Source: Bradyrhizobium sp. CB2312 (GTDB taxonomy: Bacteria; Pseudomonadota; Alphaproteobacteria; Rhizobiales; Xanthobacteraceae). Taken from it: 64,000 nucleotides of DNA. A model generated the notes under the pieces. It saw nothing but the letters and a program-made list of their open reading frames with translations. It was not told the origin of the DNA and ran no database searches. Position numbers and translations under genes: made by a program. Each line of letters opens with the position of its first letter. Within the stretch, counting starts at the first letter, position 1. The stretch is from assembly GCF_029714425.1 (NCBI RefSeq), contig NZ_CP121668.1, positions 2,749,501 to 2,813,500 on the forward strand, given 5' to 3'. Positions 17,510-25,164 of the stretch are shown piece by piece.

Positions 17510-20500
17510 AGTCGTTCAACCTTTCCGACTGGGCGCTCGGCCATCGCTCGCTCGTCTGGTATTTCATGATCGCCTTCATGGCGGCCGGCCTGTTTGCCTA
17601 TCTCCAGCTGGGACGACAGGAGGATCCTGACTTCACTATCAAGACCATGGTGGTCCAGGCGCAGTGGCCGGGCGCCTCGCCCGAGGAGATGACGCGTCAG
17701 GTCACAGACCGGATAGAGAAGAAGCTGGAGGAGCTGGAATCGCTCGACTACACCAAGAGCGTGACGGTCGCAGGCCAGACTACCGTCTTCGTTTACTTGC
17801 GCGATTCGACCAAGGCGGCGGACGTCAAGCCGACCTGGGTGCGCGTCCGCAACATGATCGCAGACATCAGGGGCGATTTCCCGCAAGGCGTGATCGGACC
17901 CGGTTTCAACGACCGCTTCGGTGACGTCTTCGGCAACGTCTATGCGTTCACCAGCGACGGCTTGAGCCAGCGACAGCTTCGCGATGAGGTCGAGGACATC
18001 CGCGCCAAGGTGCTGACGGTGCCCGATGTCGGCAAAGTCGACATTCTCGGTGCTCAGGACGAGGTCATCTATCTCGAATTCTCCACCCGCAAGATCGCGG
18101 CGCTCGGCCTCGACGTCCACGCCATCATGAATTCGCTCCAGGGCCAGAACGCGGTGGCGCCCTCGGGCGTGTTCCAGGAGGGGCCGGAGCGGATCAGTGT
18201 CCGCGTGAATGGCCAGTTCACATCGGAGGCGAGCCTCAAAGCCGTCAATCTCCGCATCAACGATCGCTTCTTCCCGCTGACCGATGTTGCGACCATCACG
18301 CGAGGTTACGCCGATCCGCCGTCGACGCTGTTCAGATACAACGGTCAGCCCGCCATTGCGCTCGCGATCGGCATGAAGTCCGGTGCCAACCTGCTCCAGT
18401 TCGGGGAGGCTCTGAAGGAGGAGATGAGCAGGATCATCGCCGACCTGCCGATTGGCGTCGGCGTGCACCTCGTTGCCGACCAGCCCGTCGTGGTCGAACA
18501 TGCCGTTTCCGGCTTCACCGAAGCGCTGTTCGAGGCCGTGATCATCGTGCTCGGCATCAGCTTCCTGAGCCTGGGCTTCCGCGCGGGGCTCGTGGTCGCC
18601 ATCGCTATTCCGCTCGTGCTCGCGATCACCTTCGTCGTGATGGCCTATTGCGGCATCTCGCTGCAACGCATTTCGCTGGGGGCCCTGATCATCGCGCTTG
18701 GCCTGCTGGTCGACGACGCCATGATCGCGGTCGAGATGATGGTGGCGCGGCTCGAGATCGGCGATCCCCTCGAAAAGGCGGCAACCCACGTCTATACCTC
18801 GACCGCGTTTCCGATGCTGACGGGAACGCTGGTCACCGTGGCCGGCTTCATCCCGATCGGGCTCAACAGCAGCAACGCCGGCGAGTTCACGTTCACCCTG
18901 TTCGTGGTGATCGCGGTGTCGTTGATCGTCTCCTGGATCGTGGCCGTCTTGTTCACGCCGCTGCTCGGCGTCACCATTTTGCCGGCCAGGATGAAGGGAC
19001 ATCACGAGCAGAAGGGCCGCGTGGCGCAGACGTTCGCGCGCCTCCTCCTGTTCTGCATGCATCACCGCTGGAGCACCGTCGCCGTGACGGCCGGCGCCTT
19101 TCTTCTTGCATTGTTCGGCTTGCAGTTCGTGCAGCAGCAGTTCTTCCCCTCGTCCGACCGTGCCGAGCTCGTCATCGATTGGAACCTGCCGCAGAACGCG
19201 TCGATCACTGACACCAACGCTCAGATGACACGCTTCGAGCGCGAGCAGTTGCAGGGCAATGTTTCGGTTGAGCACTGGTCCACCTATGTCGGCACCGGTG
19301 CGCCGCGCTTCGTGCTGTCCTTCGACCTGCAGACCGCCAACACCTGGTTCGGCCAGCAGGTGATCGTGACCAAAGGCGGCATCGCCGCGCGCGACAAGCT
19401 CAAGTCGCAGTTCGAGGACTATTTGAGGAAGACGTTCCCGGGCACCGACACCTACGTCAAGCTGCTCGAGGTTGGCCCTCCCGTCGGCCGTCCGGTGCAA
19501 TACCGCCTGAGCGGCCCCGACATTGCTGAGGTCCGCGACCTCTCGCAGAAGCTTGCAGGCGTCATTCGCAGCAGTCCTGACCTCGGCAACGTGGTGTTCG
19601 ATTGGATGGAGCCGGCGCGCGTCGTCAAGGTCGATGTGCTCCAGGACAAGGCGCGCCAGCTCGGCGTGACCTCGGAAGACATCGCCACAACCCTGAACTC
19701 GGTGCTCCAGGGCTCTCCGATCACGCAGGTGCGCGACAGCATCTATCTCGTCAATGTCACGGGACGTGCGACCGCGCCGGAACGCGCCTCGATAGACACG
19801 CTGCGTGACCTGCAGATGACCGGGCTCGGCGGCCAATCGGTGCCGCTCGGGGCCGTCGCCAATCTGCGCTACGAGCTCGAGCAGCCGACGATCTGGCGGC
19901 GCGCGCGTATTCCGACGGTCACGCTGAAGGCCGGCGTCGTCAGCGACGTTCAGCCAAAGACGATCGTCGACCAACTCGCGCCGAGGGTGGCGGAATTTGC
20001 AAAGCAGCTGCCCGCGGGCTACTCGATCAAGACCGGCGGCTCAGTGGAAGAGAGCGCCAAGAGCCAGGGGCCGATCATCGCGGTCGTGCCGTTGATGCTG
20101 TTCGTCATGGCGACCGTGCTGATGGTACAGCTGCAGAGCTTTTCGCGCCTGTTCCTGGTGTTCGCGGTGGCGCCGCTCGCGCTGATCGGCGTCGTCATGG
20201 CCATGTTGCCGAGTGGCGCGCCGCTGGGCTTCGTCGCCATCCTCGGCGTGCTGGCCCTCATTGGCATCCTGGTCCGAAACTCCGTGATCCTGATCGTGCA
20301 GATTGAGGATCTGAAGAAGGAGGGGGTGCCAGCCTGGGAAGCCGTGGTGGAAGCAACCGAGCACCGTATGCGACCGATCCTTCTGACGGCCGCCGCCGCA
20401 AGTCTCGCGCTCATTCCAATCGCGCGCGAGATTTTCTGGGGCCCGATGGCCTATGCCATGATGGGTGGCATCATCGTCGGTACGCTCCTGACGCTGCTGT

Positions 20501-20655
20501 TCCTGCCGGCGCTCTATGTGGCGTGGTTCCGGATCCATCCGGACTATGGGGATGAATCTCCTTCACAAGAACCCGAAGCCGTTGCGAACGAGGCACTGGC
20601 CGAACAGAGGCCCGCTCACCACGCCCCGGCGCCTGTGCTCGAGCCCCAGATCTAG
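17506..20655 (+). CDS. RND-family efflux pump permease
   Basis: The 1049-residue, AcrB-type inner-membrane proton antiporter has the standard plan. The first membrane helix is near residue 15, a large periplasmic loop follows to about residue 330, and helices 2-6 follow that. The proton-relay pair is in GLLVDDAMIAVEMM (about residues 398-411). The second half repeats the fold, with LGVLALIGILVRNSVILIVQ near residue 920. It belongs to the subclass with QLGRQEDPDFTIKTMVV after helix 1. No TolC-like gene is present, so an outer-membrane channel would come from elsewhere. Substrates are not predictable. Confidence 0.95.
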   Translation: MKSFNLSDWALGHRSLVWYFMIAFMAAGLFAYLQLGRQEDPDFTIKTMVVQAQWPGASPEEMTRQVTDRIEKKLEELESLDYTKSVTVAGQTTVFVYLRDSTKAADVKPTWVRVRNMIADIRGDFPQGVIGPGFNDRFGDVFGNVYAFTSDGLSQRQLRDEVEDIRAKVLTVPDVGKVDILGAQDEVIYLEFSTRKIAALGLDVHAIMNSLQGQNAVAPSGVFQEGPERISVRVNGQFTSEASLKAVNLRINDRFFPLTDVATITRGYADPPSTLFRYNGQPAIALAIGMKSGANLLQFGEALKEEMSRIIADLPIGVGVHLVADQPVVVEHAVSGFTEALFEAVIIVLGISFLSLGFRAGLVVAIAIPLVLAITFVVMAYCGISLQRISLGALIIALGLLVDDAMIAVEMMVARLEIGDPLEKAATHVYTSTAFPMLTGTLVTVAGFIPIGLNSSNAGEFTFTLFVVIAVSLIVSWIVAVLFTPLLGVTILPARMKGHHEQKGRVAQTFARLLLFCMHHRWSTVAVTAGAFLLALFGLQFVQQQFFPSSDRAELVIDWNLPQNASITDTNAQMTRFEREQLQGNVSVEHWSTYVGTGAPRFVLSFDLQTANTWFGQQVIVTKGGIAARDKLKSQFEDYLRKTFPGTDTYVKLLEVGPPVGRPVQYRLSGPDIAEVRDLSQKLAGVIRSSPDLGNVVFDWMEPARVVKVDVLQDKARQLGVTSEDIATTLNSVLQGSPITQVRDSIYLVNVTGRATAPERASIDTLRDLQMTGLGGQSVPLGAVANLRYELEQPTIWRRARIPTVTLKAGVVSDVQPKTIVDQLAPRVAEFAKQLPAGYSIKTGGSVEESAKSQGPIIAVVPLMLFVMATVLMVQLQSFSRLFLVFAVAPLALIGVVMAMLPSGAPLGFVAILGVLALIGILVRNSVILIVQIEDLKKEGVPAWEAVVEATEHRMRPILLTAAAASLALIPIAREIFWGPMAYAMMGGIIVGTLLTLLFLPALYVAWFRIHPDYGDESPSQEPEAVANEALAEQRPAHHAPAPVLEPQI

Positions 20656-20656
20656 A

Positions 20657-20950
20657 ATGGAGTCGACGATGCTCTCGAAGACGTTATCAACCTTTGCCTG
20701 CCGGCCCGCCCCCGGTGGCTCAAGCAGGTCCCCCAGCCCTTGCGGGTCCCCCGCAGCCCGGTCCCTCTGTCGCTGGCCCTGGGCCTCGCTTCGGTCCGAG
20801 ATCTGGGCCGCGCGCTGATCTCGCCGCGCGAGGTGGGACCCGGGTCAACATCGGCAGTGTCGGGGCTTATCGCTATGGTAGTGCGCACGGATATGGCCGG
20901 CTGATACACGGCCGGCTCTTACGCCGGCTCTTGTGGTTGGATTTATCGTT
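20657..20950 (+). pseudogene. secreted Pro-rich protein, frameshifted and cut at the 124-bp repeat
   Basis: The start MESTMLSKTLSTFA looks like a signal-peptide front. The text then moves to another frame (a Pro/Gly-rich stretch, GTRVNIGSVGAYRYGSAHGYG) and a third frame gives SYAGSCGWIYRCK. In rhizobial small secreted proteins, CGW-YR-K is followed by a C-terminal tail. Here it runs straight into the repeat. The gene was truncated by the integration junction, in the same manner as the oxidase gene at the left copy. Confidence 0.5.
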
Positions 20951-21073
20951 GTAAGCCATTGACCTCTAATGATCGGATTTTGGCTCAGTTGGAAAAATTC
21001 TCTCGTAAAATCAATGATACTAGCATGTCTCTTAATCAGCGGGTCCCAGGTTCGAGCCCTGGTGCGCCCACCA
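20950..21073 (+). repeat. 124-bp direct repeat, copy 2 (attachment-site-like)
   Basis: This is the partner of 6077-6200: same length, same orientation, ungapped. It separates segment A from segment B and lies about 180 bp before the decayed integrase. Confidence 0.8.
21026..21073 (+). tRNA. tRNA-Lys(CUU) 3' fragment, copy 2
   Basis: The fragment has the intact loop text CTCTTAATCAGCGGG, the T-arm and GCGCCCACCA. The 5' half of the tRNA is absent upstream, so it is a remnant and not a functional gene. Confidence 0.78.
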
Positions 21074-21086
21074 TCCTTAAGAGATT

Positions 21087-21103
21087 GGCCCGCAAGGGCT
21101 TTT
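21087..21103 (+). terminator. short terminator-like hairpin after tRNA fragment 2
   Basis: GCCC-GCAA-GGGC is followed by six T residues, just beyond the CCA of the tRNA fragment. It is short but correctly placed for a tRNA terminator that travelled with the chromosomal side of the junction. Confidence 0.55.
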
Positions 21104-21253
21104 TTCATTCCTTCGACAGAACAAACCGAGTGTCATGCGACGCTTTTGGTGGTCGCACGCCGTGCGACGTCTCAGATGTTTGGGGAATTATTCATCGCAC
21201 CGAGCTCAGACGGTCCTTGTTTGCGCGGAGAGCGATGAAGCGTACGCCTCGCC

Positions 21254-21670
21254 TTAGGAAGGCGGGAATCGCGGACGGTGATTGCGCGCTACACCGCTCC
21301 ACCGGATTAACGAAACTCTGCCGCCGTCCGTCCAGCCCTTCATCCCTTCCTTTCGAACCTGCAATTCAAGCCTGTCGATGCCGGAATCGGCACGCGCCCC
21401 ATTGCGGGCGCGGTTGTGCTTCACGATGGTCTGTTCGCTTCGGTATGAATGTCCAGTGATGTCGCAGATCGTCAGCAAGTCGCAGCCAGCTCGATCGAGC
21501 AGCATGACGCAAGTATCACGCAGGTCCTCGTCGTGCTTTTGGTCAAGTTCGCCGGCGCCGTTTACAAACATCAGCGCGGGACAAGGCTTCAGGCGCCATG
21601 CTGTTTCATCTCCATTGCTGTCGCGTCCGGTCTGCGCAGCTCGGCGTCGAGAACCGCTGCGTGGTGCCAT
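21254..21670 (-). pseudogene. tyrosine recombinase (integrase) C-terminal remnant
   Basis: The frame contains EDLRDTCVMLLDRAGCDLLT followed by ICDITGHSYRSEQTIVKHN. These match the integrase catalytic box: the Arg of H-x-L-R, the ITGH stretch, then the region with the nucleophilic Tyr. Two key residues are off: the expected HDLR His is Glu, and the expected KHY Tyr is Asn. Only the last third of a normal integrase is present. Its place about 180 bp from the tRNA-Lys repeat is where an island integrase is expected. It is dead, so the island can no longer move on its own. Confidence 0.75.
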
Positions 21671-22005
21671 TCAACTCCTTCAGCGAATTCAACAACGCCG
21701 AAGGTGGCGACATCTGGTTCGCGCTCGACGAGACCCGGCCCCTCGCCTGCTTCGCCGGTATCTGGGTCAACGGGACGTCATTGCGAAAGGTCCAAGGAAG
21801 GAGAGACCGCCAACGACCTCTATGCGTTCCTCACGACTGAGCCGAACGCCGAAGTCGGCGCCATTCACCCTAAGGCGATGCCGGTGATCCTGACGACCGC
21901 GGAAGAGTACGACGTTTGGATGCGAGCGCCTTGGGATGAAGGCTCAGACGCTACGGCGTCCTCTTCCAGACGGCACACTCAAGACAGTGGCCCGGCGTGA
22001 AGGAA
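21598..22005 (+). pseudogene. SRAP (YedK/HMCES-like) DNA-damage protein, truncated and frameshifted
   Basis: RCVVPFNSFSEFN, then IWFALDETRPLACFAGIWVN, lie in one frame. GETANDLYAFLTTEPNAEVG, then HPKAMPVILTTAEEYDVWM, lie in the next. These are consecutive parts of SOS-response-associated peptidases, which bind abasic sites through an N-terminal Cys. The Cys-bearing start is missing, and shifts occur near 21780 and 21945. It overlaps the end of the integrase remnant on the other strand. It is a relic of island cargo. Confidence 0.75.
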
Positions 22006-23071
22006 GATCCCGCACCGCAACCTAGCCTGACGCATCCGTTTCGAAGCTGCGATTTCGCAGCGTGATCCGACGTGGCGGAGCCACTCCGAGGCTCCGTCCT
22101 GAGCGAGGTTATCGCTCGGGAAGACGAGGCAAGCGTCGTTTTCCTCAGGCGTAGCCGCGCTCCTGCGCCTTGGTGAGGTAGCGACGGACTTTGTGCTCGA
22201 AGGCGCACCACTCGGCCAGGAGCCTCGATCAGCTCGTGTCCCCACCCCAGACTATCCACCAGCCGGCGCCTCGCCTCGTCGAAAATAGCGACCGGCGCCG
22301 CGCCGGGCGAGGTAGGAGGAACGGGTCACGCTGGCGTTACCACCTTTCCCCACACTCCAGTTACGCGGTTGGGGCAAGCGTTTCACCGAGCAGGGTACTT
22401 AAACGATCGAACTTCCTCCAAGCGGATTCTTGTCGCCAAAGCGCGATCGCGCGCGAAGCCGCATAATCATCGACATCAATATCATCACGTCACCCACGCC
22501 TTGTGTGTGACGACGCGGATCCGTTCGATCCTCCCGCGGCCGCCGCGGCGGCGTTCGCTGGCATGGAGGTCCGGTCTATAGCCTCGATCAACTCCCGCTT
22601 GCTCAGCACCCGTCCGGCATGAGTCGCGGGCAGCCAGAGCATGTCGATGGACGTCGGCCTGAGCCTGATCGTGTCGGCATCCGGGCCGAACGGTTCGGCA
22701 CGTTTCAGATCGCGTCATTGGCTTTCAGGGAGGAATATGCGCTGCCCGCTTTTTTCTTCTGTTGATCCAGACCCTTAAAGGGGGCCGGTAGCTCCCCGCT
22801 GCTCCTGGGATTGTCACTCTCCGCCGGACTTCAGAAAAATTTTGGAAGACGTCGGCCCGACTCCATGAGATGCATGAGCGAGCACAATGCCGCGCGCGGG
22901 GCGGCGATCGACAGGTTCAGGTTTCGGATCGGAGCCGCCGCGCTGCTCGTTTTTCAAAGTGCGATCGAGAAGGCCGTCACGCGCTGTTGGCGGTCCGTGA
23001 ACCCGGGGGGGACGCTTGGGATCTTTTGCGATTGACGGTTTCGGACCGTCCGCCGGGTTGTCCCGACGCCG
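22006..23071. other. decayed stretch with gene relics only
   Basis: No intact gene is seen. On the minus strand at about 22150-22210, AEWCAFEHKVRRYLTKAQER ends a lost gene. At about 22590-22700 (minus), TIRLRPTSIDMLWLPATHAG and GRVLSKRELIEAI look like the start of an OmpR-type winged-helix regulator that falls out of frame. An open frame at 22811-23035 (plus) has no recognisable features. Confidence 0.4.
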
Positions 23072-23962
23072 ATGGTGATGACTGCCGACGATATCCTGGC
23101 GCATCCGGCGTTGGAGAGCTGCGTTCGCGGCCAGGCTCAAGCGTTGCTGGCGATACACGATGCCAGCCCGCGAACTTCGTCGCCGTTCGCGACCCAGCAG
23201 CGCTGGCTGATGAGTCAGGCGATGCTGGCGGCTTATTTTCGCAACGAGGCACAGCAGATCGATTCCGGAATTCTGCCCGCACGACTGGTCGATCCGATCG
23301 TCGCCCACGGACTCGCAAGCCGCAACACTGCGTCAGCCTTCGTCAACGAGATGCTGAAATACGGCATCGTGCGCCATGTCACGGGGAACGAAGGCCGGCG
23401 CTATCGGCCGATCGAGCCGTCGCCAATGGCCCTTGCAGTGTTGTCGCATTGGCTGGGGGCGCATCTGACGGCGCTGGACGGGCTCGATGGCGGCAACAGG
23501 TCGGTCGAACTGCGTGAGCGGCCGGCTCTGCTCGGCGCGATTCAGCCGCTCATCGCCGATGGCCTGCTGGCGTCGCGCGCGGTTCGGGAGCCGAACGGAA
23601 CCTTCTCGCTGTTTACCTGGATCGACGATGGCGGCGTCGTGATGGATCGCCTGATCGTCGGGTGTCAGCAGGATTCGATCGCTCTCTCACGCATTCCGAC
23701 CGATGTGACGTCGGTTTCGTGGTTGGCGCGGGGACTCAATCTGTCGCGGAGCCAACTCGCCCGCAAATTCGCCACCGCCGAGACGATGGGCAGCCTTGGT
23801 TGGTCCGGCGTCCGCGGCAAATCCGCGTTGTGGGTATCGGCCGAATTCTGGCGCGAATATCACGCCGCGCAAGCGGTGAAGCTCGCCATCATCGACGCGG
23901 CTCTCGAAGCCTGTCGCCCGTATTGCGAGGGCGATCAGGCGCGCGGCGTAGCGGCTACCTGA
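23072..23962 (+). CDS. predicted winged-helix DNA-binding protein of unknown function
   Basis: The 296-residue soluble protein has two stretches that look like helix-turn-helix units. The first is at about residues 85-120 (NTASAFVNEMLKYGIVRHV, then GRRYRPIEPS as a wing). The second is at about residues 215-245 (SVSWLARGLNLSRSQLARKF). It resembles two fused MarR-like halves but matches no family I can name. It is the nearest intact regulator-like gene to the giant-protein cluster, separated only by the divergent porin gene. It is the best local candidate for binding the palindromes at 25.0 kb. The start at ATG 23072 lacks a good ribosome site; ATG 23078 is equally possible. Confidence 0.6.
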   Translation: MVMTADDILAHPALESCVRGQAQALLAIHDASPRTSSPFATQQRWLMSQAMLAAYFRNEAQQIDSGILPARLVDPIVAHGLASRNTASAFVNEMLKYGIVRHVTGNEGRRYRPIEPSPMALAVLSHWLGAHLTALDGLDGGNRSVELRERPALLGAIQPLIADGLLASRAVREPNGTFSLFTWIDDGGVVMDRLIVGCQQDSIALSRIPTDVTSVSWLARGLNLSRSQLARKFATAETMGSLGWSGVRGKSALWVSAEFWREYHAAQAVKLAIIDAALEACRPYCEGDQARGVAAT

Positions 23963-23992
23963 TGATGCCGGTCGTCGCGAAATTCGCGAGGA

Positions 23993-24799
23993 TCAGCCGT
24001 GCCAGAACCGATAGTCAAGACCGAAGCGAATCTGGTCGAACCGCTCGCCGCGCGACCAGCTGAAGGTCTGGGTGCTGCCTCTAAATCCGGCCGTCGATAC
24101 CGAACTGGTGACGTTGCCGAGATCGACATGAAGCCATTCGGCGCGCGCAAACCAGTTGCCGTCGATATTCCATTCGCCGCCGAGGCCAGCCACCCATCCA
24201 GACCGCGTCACCGAACTGCTCGACGTTCCCGCGGTCGCTAAGGGCGATACGCCGCAGCCGCCGACAAGACAGCTCTGCGTGGCCGTTGTATCAACGCGTC
24301 CCCAAGCGGCGCCGCCGGTGACGTAGATCAGGAATTTGTCCATGGCGATGGTGCCGAAGCGGCCGCGCACCGTCGAAAGCCAAGCGGTCTTGCTGCTCAG
24401 CGAATCCGTGCCGAAGCCGGTATCGCCGCAAACACCCGGCACAATGGTCCCACGGCAGAAGCCGTATTTGGCATTGGTGTAATCGCCATCAGCTTCAATG
24501 CCGACAAGCCAGCGCTGGGCGAATTGCCAATTGTAGCCTGCTTGCACGCCACCGAGAAATCCGGTCGCGTCATTCCGATTGGCAGCCGGAAATGCGCGAT
24601 TAGGGAGTGTATCCGTAAAATTCGACGTTCCCGAATTCGAATTGATGACGCCGCCAATGTTGCCACCGATATAAAAGCCGGTCCAGCTGAGCGCCGGCGG
24701 TGCGGCGACCACGGGCGCCTTCACGGCCATGTCAGCCGCAAACGCCGGCGTCGCGACGAGAGCCGCAAGGCCAAGAATACTGAGCGCGATTTTGTTCAA
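23993..24799 (-). CDS. outer-membrane beta-barrel protein (Omp25/RopB-like)
   Basis: The 268-residue protein has a signal peptide (NKIALSILGLAALVATPAFA, then ADMAVKAP). The following text is typical of the family: SWTGFYIGGNIGGV, a strand set with alternating hydrophobics (GYNWQFAQRWLVGIEADGDY), and a final strand FGLDYRFWHG. Such proteins form small eight-stranded barrels in the outer membrane. The start codon reads TTG at 24799. It is divergent from the giant-protein gene, and its promoter shares the 365-bp gap with that gene. Confidence 0.85.
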   Translation of the reverse strand: MNKIALSILGLAALVATPAFAADMAVKAPVVAAPPALSWTGFYIGGNIGGVINSNSGTSNFTDTLPNRAFPAANRNDATGFLGGVQAGYNWQFAQRWLVGIEADGDYTNAKYGFCRGTIVPGVCGDTGFGTDSLSSKTAWLSTVRGRFGTIAMDKFLIYVTGGAAWGRVDTTATQSCLVGGCGVSPLATAGTSSSSVTRSGWVAGLGGEWNIDGNWFARAEWLHVDLGNVTSSVSTAGFRGSTQTFSWSRGERFDQIRFGLDYRFWHG

Positions 24800-24938
24800 T
24801 GCCCCCTCCAGAAAAACGTTTCGTCGGCACGGACGAATGAAAGCAATTCGTGGTTGACCCTAGCATCCGAAAATAGCGCACACCACTACTATGTGGAAGC
24901 CAAGTGGCGTTCGCGGCATTTCAGGAAGCCGACTCAGA

Positions 24939-24968
24939 CGATTCATCCACGCCCGATTCATCCACACC
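24939..24968 (+). repeat. tandem 15-bp direct repeat upstream of the giant gene
   Basis: CGATTCATCCACGCC is directly followed by CGATTCATCCACACC (one mismatch, no spacer). It lies about 200 bp before the giant gene in a gap that otherwise has no gene. It is a plausible activator site. Confidence 0.6.
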
Positions 24969-25010
24969 GCGCGGATTTTGCACGGCGCCGATTATTGCGG
25001 AGCGTCATTG

Positions 25011-25047
25011 TGAACGCGCGTTCAGCGGCGTTGTGAACGTGCATTCA
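25011..25047 (+). promoter_or_regulatory. paired palindromic operator-like sites
   Basis: TGAACGCGCGTTCA (25011-25024) is a perfect 14-bp palindrome. TGAACGTGCATTCA (25034-25047) is a near copy 23 bp downstream. Both are preceded by TTG. Two equally oriented copies spaced about two helical turns apart suggest cooperative binding of a dimeric regulator. They lie about 120 bp upstream of the giant gene. The regulator is unknown. Confidence 0.6.
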
Positions 25048-25164
25048 CGACAAGGTCATGCATCTGCTCATTTTTGGGGTTCGCCCCGCGCATGAGGGCC
25101 GAACTGCCTTGCGCTCGAGACTGGCCTAAACGATACGTGATTCAGCCGATGGTAATCGGGAGAG

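Noticed and set aside
17497..19974. 825-codon frame on the minus strand opposite the RND pump
   Set aside because: Shadow of the pump gene with a His/Asp/Arg-rich random composition. The pump on the other strand is beyond doubt.
20845..21108. Small frame reading GGRTRARTWDPLIKRHAS (a similar one lies at 6023-6211)
   Set aside because: This is the antisense of the tRNA-Lys 3' end, a well-known source of spurious protein annotations.
24939..24968. Start of a CRISPR array
   Set aside because: Only two copies of 15 bp with no spacer between them, and no cas genes in the window.
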